From contig NZ_CP029427.2 of NCBI RefSeq assembly GCF_002266465.3, positions 6,016,501-6,080,500 on the forward strand: a stretch of DNA of 64,000 bases. Direction: 5' to 3'. The stretch is from Bradyrhizobium symbiodeficiens. Lineage in GTDB: Bacteria > Pseudomonadota > Alphaproteobacteria > Rhizobiales > Xanthobacteraceae. Shown here piece after piece: positions 43,217 to 51,443 of this stretch. The notes beneath the pieces are model-generated. The model was not told the origin of the DNA and made no database searches. It saw only the letters and a program-made list of their open reading frames with translations. Numbering within the stretch: the stretch's first letter is position 1; every line of letters begins with the position of its first letter. The translations under genes were made by a program, and so were the position numbers.

Positions 43217-43332
43217 CTCCCTCCCCCGCTTGCGGGGGAGGGTTGGGGAGAGGGTGTCTCCACAATTGAGAACCCCCAAGAGGACAGAGCCCTCACCCCA
43301 GCCCTCTCCCGCAAGCGGGAGAGGGAGTGCAC
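43217..43332 (+). repeat. Dispersed palindromic repeat, family A (copy 2)
   Basis: This copy shares the core GAGAACCCCCAAGAGG and the arms CCCGCTTGCGGGGGAGGG / CCCTCTCCCGCAAGCGGGAG with the element at 9829-9950. It lies between the convergent hmuV and DUF4139 genes and ends 20 bases before the latter's stop. Confidence 0.88.
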
Positions 43333-43350
43333 TTTCGTTCGTGGCTAAAT

Positions 43351-45027
43351 CTACCCCGCCGGGACGATCACCATGCTCTTGTCCTTCGGCCAGCGGATGC
43401 GCCAGGCGAAGTTGATATCCTTGACCTCGCCCGGCTTGGCGTCGAACGACCATTCCAGCACGCCGCGCTTGTCGCGGATGTTGCTGGCGGTCGGCGGCGT
43501 GGTCGCGGGTAGCATCTCGACGACGATGTCCTCGCTCTCGCTGACCGGCAGCTGATCCTCGATCGCGACCTTGATCGGGAAGTCGTGGCCGTTTCGGATC
43601 GTGGTCTTGAACGTGCGCTCGTCGGTCTTGGACGTCGTGACCAGCAGGCCTGCCGACCCCTCGTTGCGCTTGAGCACCGCGCGCTCGATCCTGATCTTGT
43701 CGTCGGCGCCGAAGCCGAGCCGCACGATGTCGTCCTTGGCGGAAGCGGAGAGCTTGCCGCGACCGACGAAGACGCCGTCGCGGTAGATCGCGACCTTGCC
43801 CGGCAGCAGCGCCGTGTCGTCGGTCTGCTTGAAGCTGGCTTCGAGGAAGGCGGTGGGGTCGATCACCGGGGCCGCGCGCACGGCGAGATCGGCGGGCACG
43901 GTCATGGCCGCGATGCGCATGCTCTTGGCACCCTCCTGGGCGCCGAGGCTGACGCGGCCGGGGATCTTGAACGTGGCCTGGAAGCTTCCGATGTCGGCAA
44001 CGGCCTGCTGCTCATCGGCACGTTCGCGCGGCTCGGCCGACTCCGCGATCTTGGCCATCGATGGCGATTGCACCTGGCGCAGAACTGGTGCGGGCCGCGC
44101 CAGATCGGAGACTGAACCCGCCGCCATCGGCTTTGGCAGCTGAGGATATTGTGCCACCAGCGAGTTCAATTCCGGCGCACTGCCGCCGCGGCCGATCCGC
44201 ACCGTGGAGACGCCAAGCGCAACGTTCGACCAATCCTCGCCGGTCGATTGCGTGATCTCGGCGCGACGAACGAGCTCGAGCAGTGGCTTGCGGTCCTTGG
44301 CGCCGGTGTCGAGCCGGGCATCGTACAGCGGTACCCAACGCGCATTGCGTACGGCATAAGTCACGCGCAACGTCGCCTTCGTCGCAGCCGCCGCGGCAAC
44401 ATCCATGCGAACCTCAAGCTTGCTCGGCGGCTTGGCCTTGCGCTCCACCTCGAACTGGGCGATCTGCCGGTCGATCTCCCGCATCTTCCGCGTGGCGTCA
44501 CGGACGGCGGTATCGGCGCTCGCAATTTCTTCGCCGACCGCAGCAAAGGCCGCGCGCCATTCCGCGATCGGCCGCGCCTCGCCCTTGTCGCCGATACCCG
44601 CGGGGGAGGCTTCCGCAAAGTGCTCCGCAAACTTGCGCCGCGCATTCGCCGAGTCGATCGCGCCTTGCAAATCGGCGCGCTGATCGTTCAATGCCTCGAT
44701 ACGCTTGTCCAGTTCAGGCAGGTTGACCGGCGCGGCGCGCGGCGACCGCGCATCGATCGTGCCGATGGTGAGCTTTGCGCCGCCCTCACCCTCGACCCGG
44801 ATGGAGGAGGTATCGAGACCAAGCGGGAAATCCTTGGCAACCAGCGTCGAATCTCCGGACGGCAGGTCGACCGCGATGACACGGGTGACGGTGGCGCCGT
44901 CGGGGTAAACCGTGACGGTGTCGATCGCCGATGTGGCGTCCAGGTCGGCGGCCCATGACGGCGCCCCCGCCGCCATGGTGACCAGAACCAGGCTCGTCGT
45001 TGCCAGATATCTTGCGGTGATGCGCAT
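43351..45027 (-). CDS. DUF4139/DUF4140 (MuiA-type) exported protein
   Basis: A 558-residue secreted protein of the 'mucoidy inhibitor MuiA' family. It has a signal peptide (about 1-25, cleavage near SWA-A), then the DUF4140 N-terminal domain (VTVYPDGATVTRVIAVDLPSGDSTLVAKDFPLGLDTSSIRVEG), a helical coiled-coil stretch (about 90-210) and the DUF4139 domain (KATLRVTYAVRNARWVPLYDARLDT, GEDWSNVALGVSTVR, and WSFDAKPGEVKDINFAWRIRWP at the end). Function is not established; effects on extracellular polysaccharide in other bacteria gave the name. GGAGGG lies upstream of the ATG at 45027; 45 further upstream codons look spurious. Confidence 0.87.
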   Translation of the reverse strand: MRITARYLATTSLVLVTMAAGAPSWAADLDATSAIDTVTVYPDGATVTRVIAVDLPSGDSTLVAKDFPLGLDTSSIRVEGEGGAKLTIGTIDARSPRAAPVNLPELDKRIEALNDQRADLQGAIDSANARRKFAEHFAEASPAGIGDKGEARPIAEWRAAFAAVGEEIASADTAVRDATRKMREIDRQIAQFEVERKAKPPSKLEVRMDVAAAAATKATLRVTYAVRNARWVPLYDARLDTGAKDRKPLLELVRRAEITQSTGEDWSNVALGVSTVRIGRGGSAPELNSLVAQYPQLPKPMAAGSVSDLARPAPVLRQVQSPSMAKIAESAEPRERADEQQAVADIGSFQATFKIPGRVSLGAQEGAKSMRIAAMTVPADLAVRAAPVIDPTAFLEASFKQTDDTALLPGKVAIYRDGVFVGRGKLSASAKDDIVRLGFGADDKIRIERAVLKRNEGSAGLLVTTSKTDERTFKTTIRNGHDFPIKVAIEDQLPVSESEDIVVEMLPATTPPTASNIRDKRGVLEWSFDAKPGEVKDINFAWRIRWPKDKSMVIVPAG

Positions 45028-45194
45028 GAAGTCCCTCCTGCGGTATCGCCGCGCCGCCAGCCGGACGCGCGCGATCAAATGCCTCGCCAACATGGTTGGA
45101 CGCGGCACGGAAGGAACTGGTTCGATTGGGGTTTCCGTGGGGCGCCGTGGCGGCGGCACCAAGGCCGCGGAACGTCTCGCAGTGCCGGCAGGTC

Positions 45195-45815
45195 TCAGGC
45201 CTGGACCGACGCCCCCTGTCCGAAAATGCGGCGAAGCAGATCGGTCACGTTCCTGGCTCCGGCTTTCTTGAGGATGCCGGCGCGATAACCCTCGACGGTC
45301 CGCGCGCTCAGATGCATGCGCCGGGCGATCTCCTTGTTGGTGAGGCCGGCAGCGAGGTGCTCGAGCACGTCGCCTTCACGCTCGGTCAAGGGCTCGCAGC
45401 CGGGCAGCCAGCGCTGCCGGCTCGTGCCGGGTTGCGCGAATTCGTCGATGGCGGCATCGATCCGGCCGATGATGTCGTGGGTGCGGAACGGCTTTTCGAT
45501 GAAGTCGGCCGCGCCGCTCTTGATGGCGTCGACCGCCATGGCGATGCTGCCATTCGCCGAGGTCACCAGCACCGGCGCCATGCAGTTTTCCTCGCGCAGC
45601 CGCCTCAGCATATCGAGGCCGGAGCGATCGGGCGGCAGCTCCATCAACACGCAGGCCGGCATCCGCGCCTTTGCTTCGGACAGGAGTGAGGCACCGTCAG
45701 CGAAGCAGATTACGTCATAGGCGCTCTGTTGGAGCGCGGTCGAAAGTTGTTCGCGGGAGGCAGCGTCGGTGTCGATGACGAATACCTCGCCCTTGGAAAG
45801 CATGTTCCCCGGCAT
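45195..45815 (-). CDS. FixJ/NarL-type response regulator with altered phosphorylation site
   Basis: A 206-residue regulator: a receiver domain (about 10-125) and a LuxR-type helix-turn-helix (about 142-200, with LTEREGDVLEHLAAGLTNKEIARRMHLSARTVEGYRAGILKKAGA). In the receiver the acidic pocket is IDTD, the switch Thr (T85, LVTSANG) and the Lys (K108, EKPF) are kept, but the phospho-acceptor position reads VLMEL, so Glu59 replaces Asp. Such a change often mimics the phosphorylated state or makes the protein insensitive to kinase. No histidine kinase gene is adjacent. The first ATG (45815) is used; a second at 45803 is possible. Confidence 0.88.
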   Translation of the reverse strand: MPGNMLSKGEVFVIDTDAASREQLSTALQQSAYDVICFADGASLLSEAKARMPACVLMELPPDRSGLDMLRRLREENCMAPVLVTSANGSIAMAVDAIKSGAADFIEKPFRTHDIIGRIDAAIDEFAQPGTSRQRWLPGCEPLTEREGDVLEHLAAGLTNKEIARRMHLSARTVEGYRAGILKKAGARNVTDLLRRIFGQGASVQA

Positions 45816-46019
45816 AATCCCGATCCAGCAATGTCTTGGTCAATGGTCCGAGACGGAAGGCGGGCCCCATCGCCCTGCCGCGCCGTCATGAGCATGGCAT
45901 TCACGCCAATGCTTCGGTTTCCCCTATGTATGTTCCGGCCGGTTCCTGGATTTGACGAACCGGGACAGAAACTTTACATTTCGGGACATCTGCGAGAATG
46001 GCTGGCAGGAACGGTTTGC

Positions 46020-47057
46020 ATGACCGACCTCGTTCGCAGCGCGGGCTTGAGCTATTACCCGGAGATCGCCCGGTCGGTCGGGCTCGATCCCAAACAGATG
46101 ATGCGCAAGGCCAGACTGCCGCTCGCCTGCCTCGACAAGCCCGACACACCCATCGCCGTTGCCGGCCTGCGCCGGCTGCTTGAATTGTCGGCAGAGACGT
46201 CCGGCGCCGAAGATTTCGGCTTGCGCCTCGCCGAGCGCGGCGGCCTGACCAATTTCGGCGCGGTCGGCCTGATCGTGCGCGAGCAGGCGACCGTGGGCGA
46301 AGCAATCGAAGCATTCTCGCGCTTCATCCACGTCCATCATGACGGCATGCGGCTGGATGTTGCCCGCGACGGGCAGATCGTGACGGTCACGCTGCACCTG
46401 CGAGGCCGGCAGCCGATCCCGCCGCGCCAGTCGATCGACATGGCGCTCGGCAGCATCCACCGCATCATCCAGTCGCTGTACGGCCAAGACTGGCGGCCGC
46501 AGGAGGTCCGCCTGCATTATCCGCCGCCGCGCGATCGCAAGCGCTACCGCGAATTTTACGGCTGCCGCGTGACGTTCAACGCCGAAGCCGATGCGATCCT
46601 GCTGTCGGCGAACGACATGGAGCGCCGGATCCCGAGCGCGCATCCCCTGATCGCGACTTATCTGCGCAAGCGGATCGAGGCGATCGAGACCCGACCGGCA
46701 AGTTGGGAAGAGAAGGTCGACGAGGTCGTGCGGACCCTGCTCGCCAGCGGCGACTGCACCGTCGAGCGCGTCGCCGAGCATCTTGCCTGCACCCGCCGTA
46801 CCATCCACCGGCATCTGGCCGAAGCCGGCACCAGCTTCTCGGCCATCCTGGATGCGCAGCGCGCCGATCTCGTGATCCAGCTGATCGAGGATCCCGACCG
46901 GCCGCTGGCCGACATCGCGACCCAGCTCGGCTTCTCCGCGCAGAGCGCCATGGCGCGCTGGTTTCGCGGGCGCTTCGGCTGCACCATCACCGACTGGCGC
47001 AAGGGCGTGCGGCCACAGGGGCCCCCTGCCGATACGCCCTCGGCGACCGCAGCCTGA
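46020..47057 (+). CDS. AraC-family transcriptional regulator (OruR/ArgR-like N domain)
   Basis: A 345-residue regulator. Residues about 15-210 match the arabinose-binding-like N-terminal domain of the OruR/ToxT-type AraC proteins (LSYYPEIARSVGLDPKQMMRKARLPLACL, LAERGGLTNFGAVGLIVREQATVGEAIEAFSRF, then EFYGCRVTFNAEADAILLSANDME). The C-terminal AraC DNA-binding domain has two helix-turn-helix units, VERVAEHLACTRRTIHRHLAEAGTSF and LADIATQLGFSAQSAMARWFRGRFGCTITDWR. The ligand is unknown. The ATG at 46020 gives the usual length. The divergent neighbour is the altered FixJ-like gene; the 204-base gap between them holds no palindrome I could identify. Confidence 0.88.
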   Translation: MTDLVRSAGLSYYPEIARSVGLDPKQMMRKARLPLACLDKPDTPIAVAGLRRLLELSAETSGAEDFGLRLAERGGLTNFGAVGLIVREQATVGEAIEAFSRFIHVHHDGMRLDVARDGQIVTVTLHLRGRQPIPPRQSIDMALGSIHRIIQSLYGQDWRPQEVRLHYPPPRDRKRYREFYGCRVTFNAEADAILLSANDMERRIPSAHPLIATYLRKRIEAIETRPASWEEKVDEVVRTLLASGDCTVERVAEHLACTRRTIHRHLAEAGTSFSAILDAQRADLVIQLIEDPDRPLADIATQLGFSAQSAMARWFRGRFGCTITDWRKGVRPQGPPADTPSATAA

Positions 47058-47059
47058 GC

Positions 47060-48271
47060 TCAGCGCGCCGGCGCCGGCACGCCCATCGTGGCGAGGGCAC
47101 GCCGCCGGCTGCCCGCGAGCAGCGGGCCGAACGCGACGGCAAATCCGAGGAACGCGACGAGCCAGCCACAGGCAGCGACGTGCAACAACGCATCGCTGTG
47201 GGCGGGCAACACCACGGCGGCGACCCGCGCCAGGGCCGCAATGATGATGGCGGCATAGATTCCCTGGACCGCCGGCGAAGCGGTCAACGCCTGTCCGGTA
47301 TGGCCGAGGCTCGCGCGGGTCATCACCGCCAGCGTCATGGTTCCCGCCGCACCCGTCATCCAGGCGTGGATGCCTGCGCTCGGCGGCAGCGCGCCGAAAA
47401 CCGCCAGCGCGTTCAGGATGAAGCCGAGCGGCACGAAGACGTAGCCAATATGCAGGATCACCAGCAGTCGCTCGCGAAAAGTGCGATCGCCGGCCCAGCG
47501 CGCAAGCCGTACCAGATGCAGCCCGCCGACGAGCGCCATCAGGACACCGGTGACGGCATTCAGCGGCGCCACGATCCAGGAGATGAGCGCGAGCGCGCTG
47601 CATCCGATCACTGCGCCATCGAAGCGTCCGAACGGCACCGGCAGGCGGCCGGGATTGAACTTGACCAGCCAGTTGCGAGTGAAGCTCGGAATGATGCGGC
47701 CGCCGATCAGCGAGATCAGAAGCGTGACCACACCGATGCCGACACGGATACTGACATCGGCGGCACCCTGATCATGCGCCTCGAGATGAAAAGCGACATT
47801 GCCGGCGAGCAGAACAAACACCAGCACCACCACGGGCAGGTTGCGCCAGTTGCCGCCTGCGATGATCTCGCGCGCCGCGGCGGCGACGACCAGTGCCAGG
47901 AAGGCGGCATCGACGAGAAGCGCGAATGCCCAGCCAGTGTCGGCCGACAACGTCACCGCGACACGCCCGGCAAGCCAGACCAACACCAATGCCGCCAGCG
48001 AGGTGCCCTGGATCGGCAGCCGCCCGGTCCAGTTCGGGATGGCCGTGAACAGGAACCCGGTGATCACCGCCGGCAGGAAGCCATAGAGCATCTCGTGGAC
48101 GTGCCAGTCGCGCGGCGCGAACGCGGAACTCACCGACAATTCGCCATAGAACATCGGCAGCCAAGCCAGGATCGACAGCCCCGCCTGGATCGCGGCGAGC
48201 AGGAAAAAGGGCCGAAAACTATTCGCAAACAGCGGCCAGCCCTCATACTTGCGGGATCGGGTGCCAGCCAT
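47060..48271 (-). CDS. nnrS: NnrS, heme/copper-containing membrane protein of nitric-oxide metabolism
   Basis: A 403-residue protein with about twelve transmembrane helices. Family features: FRPFFLLAAIQAGLSILAWLP, DWHVHEMLYGFLPAVITGFLFTAIPNWTGRLPIQG, SLIGGRIIPSFTRNWLV and AGIHAWMTGAAGTMTLAVMTRASLGHTG, with the conserved histidines that bind heme and copper. NnrS relieves stress from nitric oxide and is often controlled by NnrR. The ATG at 48271 has GGAG eight bases ahead; 62 further upstream codons cross the promoter region. It is divergent from nnrR, with a TTTGCG-N4-CGCAAA palindrome between the genes. Confidence 0.93.
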   Translation of the reverse strand: MAGTRSRKYEGWPLFANSFRPFFLLAAIQAGLSILAWLPMFYGELSVSSAFAPRDWHVHEMLYGFLPAVITGFLFTAIPNWTGRLPIQGTSLAALVLVWLAGRVAVTLSADTGWAFALLVDAAFLALVVAAAAREIIAGGNWRNLPVVVLVFVLLAGNVAFHLEAHDQGAADVSIRVGIGVVTLLISLIGGRIIPSFTRNWLVKFNPGRLPVPFGRFDGAVIGCSALALISWIVAPLNAVTGVLMALVGGLHLVRLARWAGDRTFRERLLVILHIGYVFVPLGFILNALAVFGALPPSAGIHAWMTGAAGTMTLAVMTRASLGHTGQALTASPAVQGIYAAIIIAALARVAAVVLPAHSDALLHVAACGWLVAFLGFAVAFGPLLAGSRRRALATMGVPAPAR

Positions 48272-48333
48272 GGGGTCAACTCCAATAAATTCAGATCGTT
48301 GTCTGGAAAAATACTGCCAGTCGGCCGTTCCGT

Positions 48334-48349
48334 TTTGCGCTATCGCAAA
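48334..48349. promoter_or_regulatory. NnrR/FNR-family palindrome between nnrS and nnrR
   Basis: TTTGCGCTATCGCAAA is a perfect 6-bp inverted repeat with a 4-bp spacer. It fits the TTGCG-N4-CGCAA form bound by NnrR-type regulators. It lies 62 bases from the nnrS start and 52 from the nnrR start, so it could control both genes, including autoregulation. Confidence 0.75.
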
Positions 48350-48401
48350 CATCAGGACGATTGCAGGTGCCATCACACTCCCGAGCGCCAAGGAGGCTGA
48401 A

Positions 48402-49112
48402 TTGGCCAAGGTCGACACATCGCTGGTTGCGCATTTACCGCTGTTTGCCGGCGTCACGCCGGAAGCGCTCGACGAGATCCTGCGTGAGGCCCGTTCGGCG
48501 CGCTATCCCAAGAACAGTGCCATTTTCGAGCAGGGTGCGGATGCGCAGTCCTTCTTCCTGCTGCTGCACGGCCATGTCCGCGCGGCCAAGACCACGCCGA
48601 CCGGCGAGCAGATCGTGGTCCGCTACGTCGCGCCCGGCGAAACGTTCGGGCTCGCCATGGCGATCGGTGCCGTGCAGTATCCGGCGACCGCGATCGCGGT
48701 CGACGACAGCGTGGTGCTGATCTGGCCTACCTCGGCCTGGCCGCGGCTGGTCGAGCGATTTCCCTCGCTGGCCGCCAACACGCTCCAGACCGTCGGCACG
48801 CGCCTGCAGGAGAGCCACACCCGCATCCTGGAAATGTCGACGCAGCAGGTCGAGCAGCGCATCGCGCATGCGCTGCTGCGCCTCGCCAAGCAATCCGGCA
48901 AGAAGCTCGACCACGGCATCGAGATCGACTTCCCGATCAGCCGCCAGGACATCGCCCAGATGACCGGCACCACGCTGCACACGGTCAGCCGCATCCTGAG
49001 CGGATGGGAGAGCCAGGGCCTCGTCGAGAGCGGCCGTCAGCGCATCATCCTGCGCGAACCGCACAGGATCGTCGTGCTGGCGGAGCGGAGCGCCGACAGC
49101 GGCGCGGCATGA
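48402..49112 (+). CDS. nnrR: NnrR, Crp/Fnr-family regulator of nitrite and nitric oxide reductase genes
   Basis: A 236-residue CRP/FNR protein: a cyclic-nucleotide-type effector domain (LPLFAGVTPEALDEILREARSARYPKNSAIFEQGADAQSFFLLLHGHVRA), a dimerisation helix (about 120-145) and a winged HTH with ISRQDIAQMTGTTLHTVSRILSGWESQGLVE (recognition helix about 188-203). There are no N-terminal FNR cysteines, so no oxygen-sensing cluster; NnrR-type NO response is inferred from context beside nnrS, hemN and nirK. I choose a TTG start at 48402 because AAGGAGG lies six bases ahead; the only in-frame alternative runs 51 codons upstream through the promoter. Confidence 0.9.
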   Translation: MAKVDTSLVAHLPLFAGVTPEALDEILREARSARYPKNSAIFEQGADAQSFFLLLHGHVRAAKTTPTGEQIVVRYVAPGETFGLAMAIGAVQYPATAIAVDDSVVLIWPTSAWPRLVERFPSLAANTLQTVGTRLQESHTRILEMSTQQVEQRIAHALLRLAKQSGKKLDHGIEIDFPISRQDIAQMTGTTLHTVSRILSGWESQGLVESGRQRIILREPHRIVVLAERSADSGAA

Positions 49113-49152
49113 CAGCCGCACCGGGACATCTCCGCACAGGATAGGTCGAGAT

Positions 49153-49199
49153 AGGGGTGAGGGCGCTTCCGCTTACAGCGAAAGCCGCCCCTCACCCGG
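49153..49199. terminator. Imperfect hairpin between nnrR and the DUF1858 gene
   Basis: TAGGGGTGAGGGCG and GCCGCCCCTCACCC can pair across a short loop in the 120-base gap between two convergent genes. It has no clear T-run. It may serve as a bidirectional stop; the assignment is weak. Confidence 0.4.
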
Positions 49200-49232
49200 G
49201 AATCCGCGCGCCCGCGCGAATTCCAGACTGCT

Positions 49233-49430
49233 TCACGCCGGCACGCAATCGCACAATGCGGCGAGGAATTTTTCGCGGTCGATGCCATGCTCGCGGCAGG
49301 CGTCATCCACCGTGTGGAAGGTTGCGATCGGGCAACCGACACAAGCCATCCTGAAGGCCAGAAACACCCGGATCGTGTGGGGCGCCGTGCGCATGATGTC
49401 ATCGACCAGATCGTCGGATCCGAAAGACAT
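49233..49430 (-). CDS. DUF1858 domain protein (small redox-disulfide protein)
   Basis: A 65-residue protein with the DUF1858 pattern: DDLVDDIMRTAPHTIRVFLAFRMACVGCPIATFHTVDDACREHGID followed by EKFLAALCDCVPA. The CVGC pair is the family hallmark, thought to be a redox or metal site related to hybrid-cluster protein partners; a second C-x-C follows at the end. GGAG lies seven bases ahead of the ATG at 49430, and the longer upstream frame is spurious. It sits between nnrR and hemN, leftward like hemN, so it may be co-transcribed with hemN and serve in anaerobic nitrogen-oxide metabolism. That link is an inference. Confidence 0.82.
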   Translation of the reverse strand: MSFGSDDLVDDIMRTAPHTIRVFLAFRMACVGCPIATFHTVDDACREHGIDREKFLAALCDCVPA

Positions 49431-49568
49431 GGACAACTCCGTTCCGACACGACGATAACGGAGGGAAGCGGAGTTTCTTTGTGGCAGCGCAAGCTGGTGC
49501 GGCTTCTCTCCCGCCGTCATTTCGGGGCGCGCCTCTTGGCGCGAGCCTGGACTGACAAGCGGAAGACT

Positions 49569-50921
49569 TTACACAGCCCGGCTGTGCAGCTGCTTCGCCG
49601 GATTGAGATGCGCGTCGAACGCGGCCGCGACGCTGCGGACCAGGAAGCGAGAATCCTTTGCAACTGCGAGGCGGTTGCCGTCCAGCCGCACGACGCCGTC
49701 GGAGATCAGCGGCTTCAGGCGCGATGCCGAGTCCAGCATCGCTCCTGCTTCTGCACCATGGCGCGCGCAGATATCGCCGAGGTCGGCGCTGAACTCGCAC
49801 ATGATGCGCTCGATGATGTCCGCGCGCAGCCGGTCGTCGTCGGTGAGCCCATAGCCCTTGGCGGTGGCGGGACGGCCGGCGGCGATGCTCTGCGCATAGG
49901 CGCCGATCTGCGCCTCGTTCTGGACGTAACCCTGCGGCAAATGCCCGATCGCGCTGGCGCCGAAACCGAGCAGGACTTCACTCTTGTCGGTGGTGTAGCC
50001 CTGAAAATTGCGCCGCAGCGTCCGTTCCTCGAAGGCCACCGCCATGGAATCGCCGGGTCGCGCGAAATGATCGAGCCCGATCTGCACGTAATCGGCCTCC
50101 TTCAATGCATTCGCGATCGCGCAGGCCTGGTCGTGGCGCGCGAGACCGTCCGGCAGCACAGCCTCGTTGATCATCTGCTGGTGCCTCTTGAAGCTTGGCA
50201 CATGAGCATAACCGAACACGGAGAAGCGGTCGGGCGAGAGAGTGAGGCTGCGCCGGACGGTATCCAGACACGACGCGACGGTCTGGTGCGGCAGGCCGTA
50301 GATCAGGTCGAAATTGAGTCCCGCGATGCCGGCGCGCCGGAGCATGTCGACCACGGAAGCCGTCTGCTCGAAGCTCTGCACGCGGTTGATCGCCCGCTGC
50401 ACCACGGGATCGAAGCTCTGCACACCGAGGCTGGCGCGGTTGACCCCGGAGAGCCGCATGGCATCGACCATTTCCGCGGTCAATGTGCGAGGATCGATCT
50501 CGACCGCGATCTCGGCCGAGGGCAGCACGAAAAACTTCTGGCGCATCGTCGCCATCAACTCGGCGAAAGCTTCCGGCTGCATGATCGTCGGCGTGCCGCC
50601 GCCGAAATGGATGTGCTCCACCTTGATGCGGCGGCCGATGGTTTCGGCGACCTGCGCGATCTCGTCGCGCAGCGTCCGCTGATAACCGGCGACGAGCTCG
50701 TCGCGGCGGACGATCTGGGTATGGCAGCCGCAGTACCAGCACATCTCGCGGCAGAACGGAACGTGGAGATAGAGCGAGGCGCTTGCACCCGCCGGCAGCT
50801 CTGCCAGCCACCGGGCGTAGGTGTCCGGACCGATAGCCGACGAGAAATGCGGTGCGGTGGGATAGCTCGTGTAGCGTGGCAATCGCTCTTCGCCGTAGCT
50901 CGCCGCAAGATCAGCTCTCAT
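49569..50921 (-). CDS. hemN: Oxygen-independent coproporphyrinogen III oxidase HemN
   Basis: A 450-residue radical-SAM enzyme that decarboxylates coproporphyrinogen III to protoporphyrinogen IX without oxygen. The cluster motif is CREMCWYCGC (Cys57, 61, 64, with the extra Cys66 seen in true HemN); the SAM-binding GGGTPT is at about 108; the N-terminal RYTSYPTAPHFS and the later QGYTTDKSEVLLGFGASAIG are typical of HemN rather than HemW. It supplies heme under low oxygen, when heme-dependent denitrification enzymes are needed. TTGCG-N4-CGCAA boxes lie about 90 and 130 bases upstream, fitting control by FixK2/NnrR-type regulators. Confidence 0.95.
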   Translation of the reverse strand: MRADLAASYGEERLPRYTSYPTAPHFSSAIGPDTYARWLAELPAGASASLYLHVPFCREMCWYCGCHTQIVRRDELVAGYQRTLRDEIAQVAETIGRRIKVEHIHFGGGTPTIMQPEAFAELMATMRQKFFVLPSAEIAVEIDPRTLTAEMVDAMRLSGVNRASLGVQSFDPVVQRAINRVQSFEQTASVVDMLRRAGIAGLNFDLIYGLPHQTVASCLDTVRRSLTLSPDRFSVFGYAHVPSFKRHQQMINEAVLPDGLARHDQACAIANALKEADYVQIGLDHFARPGDSMAVAFEERTLRRNFQGYTTDKSEVLLGFGASAIGHLPQGYVQNEAQIGAYAQSIAAGRPATAKGYGLTDDDRLRADIIERIMCEFSADLGDICARHGAEAGAMLDSASRLKPLISDGVVRLDGNRLAVAKDSRFLVRSVAAAFDAHLNPAKQLHSRAV

Positions 50922-51010
50922 ATCTTACCCATTCGTAAATTTCCGCCGTGTACAGAGCTCACGGCAAATCACGGAATGCACTCCATTACCTTGGATCCGA
51001 GGAGGCGACC

Positions 51011-51024
51011 TTGCGCTCGCGCAA
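51011..51024. promoter_or_regulatory. FNR/FixK/NnrR-type box 1 (hemN side)
   Basis: TTGCGCTCGCGCAA has perfect TTGCG/CGCAA arms with a 4-base centre. Its midpoint is 96 bases upstream of the hemN ATG. An identical copy lies exactly 40 bases to the right. Confidence 0.75.
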
Positions 51025-51050
51025 AGTCGACCGGGCGTGCCCGCCGAAGA

Positions 51051-51064
51051 TTGCGCTCGCGCAA
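51051..51064. promoter_or_regulatory. FNR/FixK/NnrR-type box 2 (small membrane protein side)
   Basis: A second TTGCGCTCGCGCAA, identical to the one at 51011-51024. Its midpoint is about 70 bases ahead of the ATG at 51128, a typical distance for an activator site with a short leader. Confidence 0.75.
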
Positions 51065-51127
51065 AGCGCAGCGGCCGGTTCGGGGCCATGTTTACGGCAA
51101 TTCGCACGCCATCCGGAGCTTTTGCCC

Positions 51128-51328
51128 ATGAGGCTTCTCGCACTCGAACTGATCTTCTCCCTGCTCGACGTCCGCGGTCATATCCCGCGTTTCGACGATT
51201 TCCGCCCAGCCCCGGTCGCACCGGCCCCGGCCAGCGCCGCGCGCGCCCTGGCCGCCGCAATCACCGTCCTCGTCGTGCTGTCGCTGGCGATCTGGGCTGC
51301 GGTCCGGCTCGCTGCACATCTCTTCTAG
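51128..51328 (+). CDS. Small single-pass membrane protein divergent from hemN
   Basis: A 66-residue product beginning MRLLALELIFSLLDVRGHIP, with a Pro/Ala-rich middle (FRPAPVAPAPASAAR) and one C-terminal hydrophobic helix (about residues 43-64, ITVLVVLSLAIWAAVRLAAHLF). I do not recognise the family. The GGAGC ahead of the ATG, real codon bias and an FNR-type box about 70 bases upstream support a real gene. The open frame extends 60 codons further upstream, but that would run over both regulatory boxes. Lying between hemN and nirK, it may take part in nitrite or NO metabolism; this is inference from position only. Confidence 0.65.
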   Translation: MRLLALELIFSLLDVRGHIPRFDDFRPAPVAPAPASAARALAAAITVLVVLSLAIWAAVRLAAHLF

Positions 51329-51443
51329 CCGCATCTTCTCCGCGGCCCCGATCATGATCTCATCCAAGCGCGCGTTCGGTGTCACCGATCCAGCTCCCGT
51401 TGAAACACCTAGGTGCTGTTGCGGAGCTGAATCCGGCAATACC

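Noticed and set aside
45924..47603. 559-codon minus-strand frame spanning the AraC regulator and part of nnrS
   Set aside because: It crosses two well-supported genes in other frames and has no domain.
48272..48457. 62-codon N-terminal extension of NnrS
   Set aside because: It would run across the nnrR ribosome site and the NnrR box; the ATG at 48271 has a proper ribosome site and gives the family length.
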